Assembly (NCBI RefSeq): GCF_009856605.1
Contig: NZ_CP047245.1
Coordinates: 1-35,762, forward strand
Direction: 5' to 3'
DNA length: 35,762 nucleotides
DNA from: Trichormus variabilis 0441
GTDB taxonomy: Bacteria; Cyanobacteriota; Cyanobacteriia; Cyanobacteriales; Nostocaceae
How positions within the stretch are numbered: position 1 is the stretch's first letter; every line of letters starts with the position of its first letter. A program made the translations under genes and the position numbers. The notes under the pieces were generated by a model. The model saw nothing but the letters and a program-made list of their open reading frames with translations, was not told the DNA's origin and did no database searches. Shown one piece after another: positions 1 through 8,173 of this stretch.

Positions 1-749
1 TAGATCAGGAACTTAGATTTCCCGCCAGTGTGGCTAAATTATTTTGGATGGTGTATTTGTATGGTCAATATGAAACTAAAAGGCTTCCAGAGGGGGCAGT
101 TCCTTACAAAAATCTGGCGAAGATGATTCAAGACTCTGATAATGAGTCTGCTAGTTTGATTGTAGATACAATTAGCCAAACGAAATCTGGTGAAAGTTTA
201 CCTCCAGATGAAATTGAACAATGGGTGCAAAAGCGGTTAGCAATGAATTCATTTTTTGAAAAAGCTAATTACCAGCAAATTAATATTAGCCAAAAACTTT
301 TCCCTACTGATTATCAAAAAAATGATGCCCCTGCTGGTAGAGATTTACAAATACGTGGCAGCAATGAATCAAACCCTTTCAGAAATTACACAACTACTTA
401 CAATGTAGCTCGGTTGCTTTTAGAAATTGATCAAGGAAAGGCTATTTCAGAAAAATATAGTAGCAGCATGAAGTTGCTTTTAAAAAGAAGTTTACGTCGT
501 AGGGTTTGGAAAAAACAGGAGTTTAATGCTATTGAAGGTTTTTTAGGTGAATCTTTGCCTGAAAATGCTTACTTTGCCTCAAAAATGGGCTGGAATTTTA
601 ATACTCGCAATGATGCTGCTGTTATTGGCAGTCCAGATGGCAAACATAAATACATATTAGTAATTTTTGGAGATGATCCTAGCTTTTATAAAGATAAAAA
701 ACTTTTTCCAGAATTGTCACGTTTAGTTTATGAACGTATGACAAATTAA
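1..749 (+). CDS. SxxK serine hydrolase (beta-lactamase/PBP-like), C-terminal part of a gene split by the window edges
   Basis: The frame is already open at base 3 with no start codon, so this is the 3' part of a gene. It joins in frame to 35069-35762 if the molecule is circular; bases 1-2 complete a Leu codon. A GTG at 30 would cut off the catalytic Ser and is rejected as the start. Joined numbering: SVAK (bases 27-38) is Ser241/Lys244 of the SxxK motif, SDN is at 277-279 (bases 135-143), and KMG at 426-428 stands where KTG is usual. The Ser-to-SDN spacing is only 36 residues, against about 60 in class A beta-lactamases. A cell-wall or ester hydrolase, or a degenerate penicillin-binding fold, is therefore likelier than antibiotic resistance. 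The domain should act outside the membrane, anchored by the N-terminal helix of the other part. Confidence 0.8.
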   Translation, partial: DQELRFPASVAKLFWMVYLYGQYETKRLPEGAVPYKNLAKMIQDSDNESASLIVDTISQTKSGESLPPDEIEQWVQKRLAMNSFFEKANYQQINISQKLFPTDYQKNDAPAGRDLQIRGSNESNPFRNYTTTYNVARLLLEIDQGKAISEKYSSSMKLLLKRSLRRRVWKKQEFNAIEGFLGESLPENAYFASKMGWNFNTRNDAAVIGSPDGKHKYILVIFGDDPSFYKDKKLFPELSRLVYERMTN

Positions 750-793
750 AGATTTTTATCTTGAGCATAAATATCCCTGTAATAAATCTAATT

Positions 794-2572
794 ATGCAAA
801 ACTTGTTTAGATACTTACGAACAAACAAACCCCTACTATTTGGAATATACGGCGCAATTGGTTGCTTAATTGCGGCGATTTTACTAGGAGAACCATTACT
901 GGCCTTAACTAAACTTGCACCATCTTCGCAACAAACTCCCCAAGCAATTGTTTTGTTGATTGATGCTTCTTCCAGTATGAGCGATGGTAAATTAACAGAA
1001 GTTAAAACCGCCGCCACGAAATTTGTAGAACGTCGTAACCTAACTCAAGATAAACTTGCTGTAGTCAGTTTTGGATTAGACATTCAAACCGCTACTCCTT
1101 TGACTGATAATGCCGACACTCTTGAAAGTGCGATCGCCAGTTTATCAGAAGCTGGTGGTACTCCTATGGCACAAGGCTTAGATGCAGCAATAGGAGAGTT
1201 GCAGGCTACATTCCTCAGTCGCAACATCTTATTATTTACCGATGGCGTGCCAGATTCCCAAGCTCTAGCCTCCCTGTCCGCCCAATCTGCGAGAAGTCAG
1301 AGAATTAACTTGATAGCAGTTGCGACTGGTGACGCTGACACAAATTATCTAGCGCAACTTACAGCTGATCCTTCTTTGGTGTTTTATGCCAATTCCGGTC
1401 AATTTGACCAAGCCTTCCGCAATGCTGAGGCTGCTATTTACAAGCAATTAGTCGAATCTGAAGCAACAGGAGATTACGGTGTAATATACTCTGCCCTACG
1501 AACTGGTGGCTGGACAGCTTTTCTGGCGATGGGTATAGCACTAGCTCTGATTATGGGGCAAAACCACTATATGCACCGTCGTCTGTTCACATTTAATCAA
1601 GGTAGTGTCAGTACTATAGGCAGTCTAGCGGCTGGTATGGTTGCAGGCGCAACTGGTCAATTACTTTTTTTGCCACTGACAAATGGTATTCCTTATATTG
1701 CACTGGTTCAAAGTGTTCTGAATTGGTCAGTTTTTGGTGCTTTATTTACAGGTTTTTTGTCTTTATTTATACGCAGACTCCAAAAACTACAACTATCGAG
1801 TGTCTTACTTACTGGCGCTATCGGTGGTGCTTTGGCTGCGGGTGCTTGGCTAATGTCTGCTGCTTATGTAGGAGATATGTTAGCGCGATTTATGGCTGCA
1901 ATTATTTTTAGTATCTGTATTCGACTATTATCTGGTTCCACCGTATTAAGTTTAGTTGCCTTAATTGCAATAGCCACCTTTGGTCAATTGGTATTTTTAT
2001 CCATCCCTGGTTTTTCCATCTTAGACACCATTGGCAGAATCATCGGCTGGGCAATTTTAGGCTTATTGGTAGGTGGAGGAACACGCTTTTTTGTCCCAAA
2101 TCTCAAGCTTGACAAAGCATTATTTGGTGGTAGTATCGGCGGTACTCTAGGAGCTATTGGTTTTTTAGTTGCTGCGGGAGTTTTTGGAGACATCCCTGGT
2201 CGTTTATCAGGTGCAGCCATATTAGGTTTTTTCATTGGTTTGATGATTGCTTGGGTAGAACAAGAACAATTAAATCATGAACCGTATCTCTTGGTGCATT
2301 GGACATCAACAGAAAAAACATCATTATTACTTGGTGCAAAACCAGTTTTAATTGGTAGCTCTATTGATGCTCAAATACCCTTAAATGCCTCGGAAGGATT
2401 TACACCAATTACAGCAAAAATTTATCAAGAAGGAGCCAATATTGTTATGCAATTTGATCCGGAATATGCTGGACGTAAAAATATGAAGCAAACTCTACAA
2501 GAATTAAATGTAGGTGATACCCGCAAGCTTGGTAACATCACCATAGAAGTGAAAGCTGCTACTAATCAGTAA
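794..2572 (+). CDS. Membrane protein: vWA domain, multiple TM helices, FHA-like C-terminal domain
   Basis: The protein has about 592 residues from the ATG at 794; a TTG at 761 would add 11 residues, and neither has a clear ribosome site. A basic N-terminus and a TM helix (about 12-36) precede a vWA domain with a MIDAS motif starting at Asp57 (DASSSMS), a GGTPM threonine loop and FTDGVPDS. About eight hydrophobic segments follow. The last ~100 residues form a beta-rich domain with an IGSSIDAQIPL-type strand like FHA domains, but without the usual Arg/Ser/His phosphothreonine pocket. The vWA domain between helix 1 and the TM block is probably periplasmic and the FHA-like tail cytosolic. It starts 44 bases after the hydrolase gene and is probably cotranscribed. 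Its FHA-like tail resembles that of the protein at 30864-31949. Confidence 0.8.
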   Translation: MQNLFRYLRTNKPLLFGIYGAIGCLIAAILLGEPLLALTKLAPSSQQTPQAIVLLIDASSSMSDGKLTEVKTAATKFVERRNLTQDKLAVVSFGLDIQTATPLTDNADTLESAIASLSEAGGTPMAQGLDAAIGELQATFLSRNILLFTDGVPDSQALASLSAQSARSQRINLIAVATGDADTNYLAQLTADPSLVFYANSGQFDQAFRNAEAAIYKQLVESEATGDYGVIYSALRTGGWTAFLAMGIALALIMGQNHYMHRRLFTFNQGSVSTIGSLAAGMVAGATGQLLFLPLTNGIPYIALVQSVLNWSVFGALFTGFLSLFIRRLQKLQLSSVLLTGAIGGALAAGAWLMSAAYVGDMLARFMAAIIFSICIRLLSGSTVLSLVALIAIATFGQLVFLSIPGFSILDTIGRIIGWAILGLLVGGGTRFFVPNLKLDKALFGGSIGGTLGAIGFLVAAGVFGDIPGRLSGAAILGFFIGLMIAWVEQEQLNHEPYLLVHWTSTEKTSLLLGAKPVLIGSSIDAQIPLNASEGFTPITAKIYQEGANIVMQFDPEYAGRKNMKQTLQELNVGDTRKLGNITIEVKAATNQ

Positions 2573-2643
2573 ATATGAGAAAAATTTAATAGTATTACCA
2601 GTATTTTATAACGATGAGGTTTATTCAGTGAAGCACAAGTCTC

Positions 2644-3027
2644 ATGGTGAAATATAGATTTTCTTTGAAAGTGAAAGGTGAGGATTCTGAATACTCATAT
2701 TTTTTAGACTTAACTCCCAATCAAGAAAATATGCCTCAGCAAGTTTTTAGTTCACAAATTCGTGAGGATATCCGTTTAAATCTTCAAAATCAAACTCTAT
2801 GTGCCATCAAAGACTTTCATCTAAATCAAATTATCAACACTTGGATACAAGATATTAAAGAAGGTTATCGAGATAGTACTCTTACCTTGCAATTACCTTT
2901 ATTAATTGAAGCGGGAATTGCCCAGATAAATGAACAAGGAAATCAAGAAAATCCTCATGTGGTTAATCCTGATTTATCAAACATAGAACCTGTGTGGGGA
3001 ATGTTACCACCATTAAATTTTTCTTAA
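2644..3027 (+). CDS. Small protein of unknown function in the vWA/kinase locus
   Basis: This 127-residue acidic protein has no signal peptide or TM segment. The N-terminus looks beta-stranded (YRFSLKVKGEDSEYSYFLDL). The middle is alternating polar/hydrophobic, and the tail is Asn/Pro-rich, ending in GMLPPLNFS. I do not recognise a family. It sits 71 bases after the vWA-membrane gene and 57 bases before the soluble vWA gene, on the same strand. It could be an adaptor or folding partner for one of them, but nothing in the sequence proves a function. The ATG at 2644 is the first start in the frame that fits the spacing. Confidence 0.65.
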   Translation: MVKYRFSLKVKGEDSEYSYFLDLTPNQENMPQQVFSSQIREDIRLNLQNQTLCAIKDFHLNQIINTWIQDIKEGYRDSTLTLQLPLLIEAGIAQINEQGNQENPHVVNPDLSNIEPVWGMLPPLNFS

Positions 3028-3084
3028 GTCATTTGATGAAATTGTCAGCGTAATTACAAAATATTTAATATCAGGAAAATCACC

Positions 3085-4479
3085 ATGAGCAATGTGCTAA
3101 ACGTATCTATTACCCCTCACAGGGAATTTATGCCTGCGGAAACTGAGGGACAAAAGCTATTTCTGATGCTGAAACTGCGCCCAACAAAAGAAGTTGCAGT
3201 TTCTCGTCCACCTACTACCTTTGCTTTTGTCATTGATACTAGTGGTTCCATGTATGAAATAGTTACAGGAGAAACAACGCCTACAGGTGTGACTTATACC
3301 CAAGATGCTAAGGAATATAGCCAGGTGACAGGGGGTAAATCAAAAATTGATATTGTCATCGAGTCTTTGTTAGCACTGGTGCGTTCTGGCAGATTAGAAG
3401 CAAGCGATCGCGTGGCGATTGTCCAGTTTGATGATACAGCTTCCCAGATTATTGACTTGACCCCAGCGACGCAAGTTAGTCAATTAGAAAATGCGATCGC
3501 TCAACTTCGCAGTTTTTCTGGTGGTACTCGCATGGGCTTGGGTTTGCGTCGCGCTTTAGATATGCTTAGTGGTCAGGATATGGCTGTCCGACGTACCCTA
3601 CTGTTCACAGATGGTCAAACTTTTGATGAAGATATCTGTCGGGCGCTCGCATCAGATTTTGCTACTAAAAATATCCCGATTACCGCCTTGGGAGTTGGTG
3701 AAGACTTCAAAGAAGATTTACTTTCTCATCTGAGCGATTCTACAGGTGGAACCCTATTTTATGTAGTTCCGGGAAACGCTGTTGGTACTCAAGTTTCTAT
3801 TTTAGATTTACCAAATAGAATTATTGCCGACTACATTCAGGCACAGAAAGAAGTTATTACTAACTTAGCTTTAACAGTCAAAACTGTTAAAGGTGTAGAA
3901 TTGAACCGCATTGTTCGCGCCTATCCCACTCAAGCAGAATTTTCTCTTACTCAAGAATCTTATCCCATTGGCAATGCAGCTGCCGGTGATGAAACAATCT
4001 TCATCCTCGAATTCCGCATGAATAGCCGTCCTGCATCCCGTGTCCGGATTGCTCAACTTGGTTTAACCTACGATATTCCAGGACAAAACCGACGCGGTGA
4101 ACTTCCACCCCAAAACTTAGTAGTGCAATTTGTTGCTGGACAGGGAGGTGCAACGCAAGTGGATCAAGAAGTCATGGATTATGTACAGCAATGCAATATT
4201 TCCAATTTAGTCAACCAAGCGACTAAAATTGCTGACCGCGACCCACAAAAAGCCGAAGAACTATTAGAAACTGCACGGCGTATGACAGTGAGAATTGGCA
4301 ACAAAGAAATGGAAGAATCCCTCAACGGCGCTCAACAAGAGTTACGTAAAACTCGCCAGATATCTGCCGGAACCCGTAAAACTGTCAAGATGGGAGCCAA
4401 AGGTAAAACCGTCAAAATAGGTAGCGATATTAATGACGAGCTTTCAGAAGAAGAAATGCGTAAACTCACAGGAACTTAA
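3085..4479 (+). CDS. Soluble vWA-domain protein with Thr/Lys-rich C-terminal tail
   Basis: The 464-residue protein has no signal peptide, so it is probably cytosolic. The N-terminal beta region (1-45) leads into a vWA domain with MIDAS DTSGSM starting at Asp51, a GGTRMGLGLRRAL threonine loop and LLFTDGQTFDED. After about residue 240 comes a beta-sandwich-like region, as in Ca-activated-channel/TerY-style vWA proteins, then a helical segment (about 350-420). The tail has two KTVK[MI]G units with Thr433 and Thr442. In TerY-type systems a vWA protein works with a kinase and a PP2C phosphatase, and here both lie downstream (8174 and 5275). I infer that it is the scaffold or substrate of that kinase, with the tail as a possible phospho-docking site for the FHA protein encoded next. 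Confidence 0.85.
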   Translation: MSNVLNVSITPHREFMPAETEGQKLFLMLKLRPTKEVAVSRPPTTFAFVIDTSGSMYEIVTGETTPTGVTYTQDAKEYSQVTGGKSKIDIVIESLLALVRSGRLEASDRVAIVQFDDTASQIIDLTPATQVSQLENAIAQLRSFSGGTRMGLGLRRALDMLSGQDMAVRRTLLFTDGQTFDEDICRALASDFATKNIPITALGVGEDFKEDLLSHLSDSTGGTLFYVVPGNAVGTQVSILDLPNRIIADYIQAQKEVITNLALTVKTVKGVELNRIVRAYPTQAEFSLTQESYPIGNAAAGDETIFILEFRMNSRPASRVRIAQLGLTYDIPGQNRRGELPPQNLVVQFVAGQGGATQVDQEVMDYVQQCNISNLVNQATKIADRDPQKAEELLETARRMTVRIGNKEMEESLNGAQQELRKTRQISAGTRKTVKMGAKGKTVKIGSDINDELSEEEMRKLTGT

Positions 4480-4498
4480 AATAATTTGGGATTTTGTA

Positions 4499-4535
4499 GA
4501 AAATTTGAGCGCCGATTTCCAGTACTCAAATTTTC
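4499..4535 (+). other. Perfect 11-bp stem-loop between vWA and FHA genes
   Basis: Arms GAAAATTTGAG (4499-4509) and CTCAAATTTTC (4525-4535) pair perfectly around a 15-base loop, starting 20 bases after the vWA stop. The stem is AT-rich and only a short TTTT lies in the right arm, so it is a poor classical terminator. It may be an mRNA processing or stability hairpin that tunes the FHA gene relative to the vWA gene. Confidence 0.45.
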
Positions 4536-4617
4536 CTAGACTAATTTTAGTTTTCTAACTAGAAAAATACCCAATCACTAATTACCAATTTTATTGACAA
4601 CATCAGGAGATAAATCC

Positions 4618-5181
4618 ATGATTACTTGTACAGCTTGTGGCTATGATAAAAACCCAGATGATGCTGAATATTGTGATGCTTGCGGCTCTGAACTACAAAC
4701 AGTAGCCGCACCCACATCTACATCTTCTGTTGCACCTACTGTTCTTCAATCACCAATAATTGAGCAAGAAATTCCAGCACCACAAATACCACAACCAACT
4801 TATCCAACTTCTACCCCTACTTCTCCTACCTTCTCAACTACTGCAACAACAGCCAAACTTATTTCCAAGCAACCAGGTTCTCCCATAGCAGAATTTTCCT
4901 TAGATAGTAATGCTGTGGTTGGAATATTTGATCCAGACATGGGGCCAGTTGATATTGACTTAGAAGAATTTCCTGGTGGTAACACAGTTTCACGCAACCA
5001 TGCAGAAATTTATATAGAAGGTGGAGTTTGGAAAATTAAAGACCTTGGTTCGACGAATGGAGTTTTCATTAAACAAAGTAGTCAAACTCGTTTTGGAGCT
5101 AGAATTACTGTACCTGAAACCATAAATTTTGGAGACGAAATTGCATTTGGTAAAGTGCGATTCCTGTTTCAAAGTACTTGA
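4618..5181 (+). CDS. Zinc-ribbon plus FHA-domain protein
   Basis: I place the start at the ATG at 4618 because AGGAGAT lies 8 bases upstream; a TTG at 4594 gives eight extra residues and no good site. The 187-residue product has a CxxC...CxxC zinc ribbon at about 4-24, a low-complexity Pro/Thr/Ser linker (about 30-85), and a canonical FHA domain. The FHA motifs are NTVSRNHAEI (from about 122) and LGSTNGVF (from about 143), including the Ser/Arg/His and Asn residues that read phosphothreonine. It is cytosolic. It should be the phospho-reader for the kinase encoded at 8174, whose product starts with a similar zinc ribbon. Its neighbours are the vWA protein upstream and the PP2C phosphatase downstream. 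Confidence 0.9.
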   Translation: MITCTACGYDKNPDDAEYCDACGSELQTVAAPTSTSSVAPTVLQSPIIEQEIPAPQIPQPTYPTSTPTSPTFSTTATTAKLISKQPGSPIAEFSLDSNAVVGIFDPDMGPVDIDLEEFPGGNTVSRNHAEIYIEGGVWKIKDLGSTNGVFIKQSSQTRFGARITVPETINFGDEIAFGKVRFLFQST

Positions 5182-5274
5182 TATTTACCGGGGAAGTGGG
5201 AAGTTATTCATCCCATTTCTAACCTTTATAGATATTTATTACATTCGATAAATTGATTAATAATTACTTTCTCT

Positions 5275-7128
5275 ATGACATCACCTTCAACAGATGCAAG
5301 CAGCAGTTTAGTGATTCAGGAAAACCAAAGTTTTCAAATAGATAACTTTCAAGTGGAAGTCCTATCATACCTAGGTCAATTTACATCAGATGTGTACAGC
5401 TTTAAAGTTAAAATTTGTTCTATAGATTCAAATAGTACTCAAAGTAAATTAGGCTTACTAAGAGTAGGTTCAGATCGAGGTGGGCTACACCGAGAGATAC
5501 AACTAAGGGAAGCTCTCGCCGATTACAAAATGATTGCAGAACTTATCACTCACATTACAGCAGAATCTGTAATTATTAATCCTCTGTCACCTATTTTAGA
5601 TATAGAAAATCAAGAGAATAAACAAGATGAGATAAAAAATAAAACAGAAGATACGGAAAATACAACTAATTCAGAAAACCTAATTTTGCATGAAAATGTA
5701 ACTGACGGAAATGAGACAAAATCAGCAATTGATGAAGATGCTTCGTATCTCTCTAGCCTGCTAGAAGTAGACTCAGAATATTTAGAAGATGAATACTATC
5801 CACAAATAGAAATTTGCTCTGCTGACTCAGGTAGTAAACTTATCTTACTTAGTGATTTTCCCGAAAATACAACAACACTAGATACTTGGTTAAAATCAGA
5901 GTATTCGTTAGAAGAATATTTATATATAACTAGCCAAATTTGTCAATTTTTTCGTTATGTTTGTGAACGTAACTGGTGTTTTATTTCCCTAGAACCCCGC
6001 ATGATTCAAACAGGAACTCCCAGCCGATTTTTTGATTTAACTAATGCCTATCCTGTTGGTGAAATACTAACATCTGGTTTGTTAGGAAATTATTGTGCTT
6101 CCGAACTTGCATATAACAACAATCCCATTCACGAATCAATGAGTAGTTATACAGTTGGAGCATTATTGTATCACTCTATTCACAAACAACCCTTATCACC
6201 ACATCAGAGCATTGACCTCAAAATTAGCCCTATTCCTCGGATTTATCAAATACTAAAAATTTGCTTGTCTTCTATTCCTGAAGAAAGATTTCCCTTGTCT
6301 CAACTTCTGACCATATTAGTAGAAACTCGTCAAGCTATTCGCGCTCCTAAAATTAAGTGGAATGTGGCTAGTCGCTCAACTGTAGGATTATCAACTAGCC
6401 GCTTGCAAAATGAAGACAACTATGGTGTCAGACAACAGCAATTAAGTGATATTGAAACAATGATTTTAGGAGTTGTGGCTGATGGTATGGGTGGTATGTC
6501 TCAAGGAGAAGTAGCAAGCAAACTATCTGTACAGACAGTGTTAGATGAACCTATACCGCCAGAATTTAAAACTGTAGGACAACGAAATGAATGGTTGATG
6601 TCATTATTCCAAAAAGCCAATGATGTTGTCTCCAAAAATGTCAAAAATGGCGGAACTACCCTCAGTGTAGTATTAGCCATAGCACAACAATTAATGGTAG
6701 CCCATGTTGGCGATAGTCGAATTTATTTATTACGCCAAGGAGAAATACGTCAGTTAAGCGAAGACCACTCTCTCGTAGCGATGTTAGTTGCTAGTGGTCA
6801 AATAACAGAAGCAGAAAGTCTACAACATCCAGACCGGAATGTACTGACTAAATCTCTTGGTTCCAAAAGCAAACTCAGCGATGGCTATGTTCAAGATTTA
6901 AAACGTACTACTCAAGAGTTATCAATGACTTTAGAAAATGCAGATATTTTGTTGTTATGTTCTGATGGAGTTTGGGATTTAGTTGCTAAAAATGAGTTTG
7001 TAGAAATTTTTAATAACAATAAAGATTTACAAGCAGCCGTTGATACAACTATTGAACAGGTTATTGAAAGAGGTGCATCAGATAATGCGACTCTTTTAGC
7101 TATGCAATATCAAATGGAGAAATCATAA
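5275..7128 (+). CDS. PP2C-family Ser/Thr phosphatase with N-terminal kinase-like region
   Basis: The product has 617 residues. The C-terminal ~255 residues are a full PP2C domain: RLQNEDN, VADGMGGM (Asp403), HVGDSR (about 480), LCSDGVWD (Asp564) and SDNATLL, so the metal-binding aspartates are present. The N-terminal ~350 residues contain an acidic low-complexity stretch (about 105-170) and a helical region resembling a kinase C-lobe (SSYTVGALLYHSIH, then EERFPLSQLL), but no glycine loop, HRD or DFG. I infer a pseudokinase or regulatory domain. It probably reverses phosphorylation by the kinase at 8174. The gene starts 93 bases after the FHA gene on the same strand. Confidence 0.92.
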   Translation: MTSPSTDASSSLVIQENQSFQIDNFQVEVLSYLGQFTSDVYSFKVKICSIDSNSTQSKLGLLRVGSDRGGLHREIQLREALADYKMIAELITHITAESVIINPLSPILDIENQENKQDEIKNKTEDTENTTNSENLILHENVTDGNETKSAIDEDASYLSSLLEVDSEYLEDEYYPQIEICSADSGSKLILLSDFPENTTTLDTWLKSEYSLEEYLYITSQICQFFRYVCERNWCFISLEPRMIQTGTPSRFFDLTNAYPVGEILTSGLLGNYCASELAYNNNPIHESMSSYTVGALLYHSIHKQPLSPHQSIDLKISPIPRIYQILKICLSSIPEERFPLSQLLTILVETRQAIRAPKIKWNVASRSTVGLSTSRLQNEDNYGVRQQQLSDIETMILGVVADGMGGMSQGEVASKLSVQTVLDEPIPPEFKTVGQRNEWLMSLFQKANDVVSKNVKNGGTTLSVVLAIAQQLMVAHVGDSRIYLLRQGEIRQLSEDHSLVAMLVASGQITEAESLQHPDRNVLTKSLGSKSKLSDGYVQDLKRTTQELSMTLENADILLLCSDGVWDLVAKNEFVEIFNNNKDLQAAVDTTIEQVIERGASDNATLLAMQYQMEKS

Positions 7129-7205
7129 TTAGTTCATAACTGCAATAACGCTAAAAACTTAAGTGTAAATTATTTATACTTAATAGATTTATTTAAATTA
7201 AATCA

Positions 7206-8153
7206 ATGAAAAGGATATCTAAAGTGACACACAACGAAAATAAAAATCCATTTTTTCAATTAATTACTGTTAAAGGTTGGAAAGTTATTAAGCAACTTGG
7301 GCTACTTATTATTATTTGTGGCAGTCTATACGTTTTGGATAATTACTATTTAAAACAGAATTGTGAGGGTCAAAAAACATCCTTGAAATGTTCTCTTTCT
7401 CCGTTAGTTGGGGATTTAGGAGGAAACATTTTACAAATAGCTATACTTATTTGGTTTTTTGAAATTGGATTAAGACAAGAATCGATAAAAGATATGCAAG
7501 AGATTTTTATCTCTACACAACCAACTAAGCATATTAAAGGATTTTATTCAAAAAGAGCGGATTATAAACGTTTAATTGAAGATAGTTTTGATACAGCTAA
7601 TTCATCTCAAGAAATCAAAATATTATGTCTATCTGAGGAAGAAGTAAATTTTTTCACACAGCAAAATTTAATAATAATAAGGAATAAAGTTATAGCTGGA
7701 TGTCAGCTAAAATTTTTAATTTTACATCCACAATCATGCTTGTTAGATTGTCTAGATCGTGTAAAATTTGCTGAAAAAGCTACCCATAAATCTCTTTTAG
7801 AAGGATTATCAGGAAAATTAAATCAACTTGTAAATATGTTAGAGATTTATCGAGCAACCAACCAACCAATTAAAGGTTCAATAGAAGTTAGATTTCATAA
7901 AGATTTATTTTCACCTATTGGCTACTATTCAGATTCAAGAAACTATCGGATTGTCTGGATGTATTTCTCAGATCCTAATAATGGAAATGAATATCCAGCA
8001 TTTCATATAAGTAATAAAGACTTAATTGATGATGCAGAAAGGCATTTTGATACTTTGTGGCAAGGAAGTGAAAAAGATATCTTAAAGGTTACACAAAACA
8101 ACACAAATAATAAGATTAAACAAATATTTCAAGAAATATCAGAAAACAAGTAG
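7206..8153 (+). CDS. Two-TM membrane protein with a PLD-like cytosolic domain (no HKD motif)
   Basis: The 315-residue protein has two N-terminal hydrophobic segments (about 28-46 and 73-92), separated by a short Cys-containing loop. The soluble ~215-residue domain has blocks such as EIKILCLSEEEV, GCQLKFLILHPQ and, near the end, YPAFHISNKD...FDTLW. These recall phospholipase-D-fold domains that lack the catalytic HxK motif and are found in signalling proteins. Assignment to that fold is by eye and weak. It lies between the phosphatase and kinase genes, 20 bases before the kinase, so a membrane-linked role in the same pathway is likely. ATG 7206 begins a basic MKR N-terminus. Confidence 0.7.
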   Translation: MKRISKVTHNENKNPFFQLITVKGWKVIKQLGLLIIICGSLYVLDNYYLKQNCEGQKTSLKCSLSPLVGDLGGNILQIAILIWFFEIGLRQESIKDMQEIFISTQPTKHIKGFYSKRADYKRLIEDSFDTANSSQEIKILCLSEEEVNFFTQQNLIIIRNKVIAGCQLKFLILHPQSCLLDCLDRVKFAEKATHKSLLEGLSGKLNQLVNMLEIYRATNQPIKGSIEVRFHKDLFSPIGYYSDSRNYRIVWMYFSDPNNGNEYPAFHISNKDLIDDAERHFDTLWQGSEKDILKVTQNNTNNKIKQIFQEISENK

Positions 8154-8173
8154 AGTAATTTTATTTAACGACA

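Noticed and set aside
30..749. GTG at 30 as the start of the first gene
   Set aside because: It removes the SxxK serine; the frame is open upstream and continues from the right edge.
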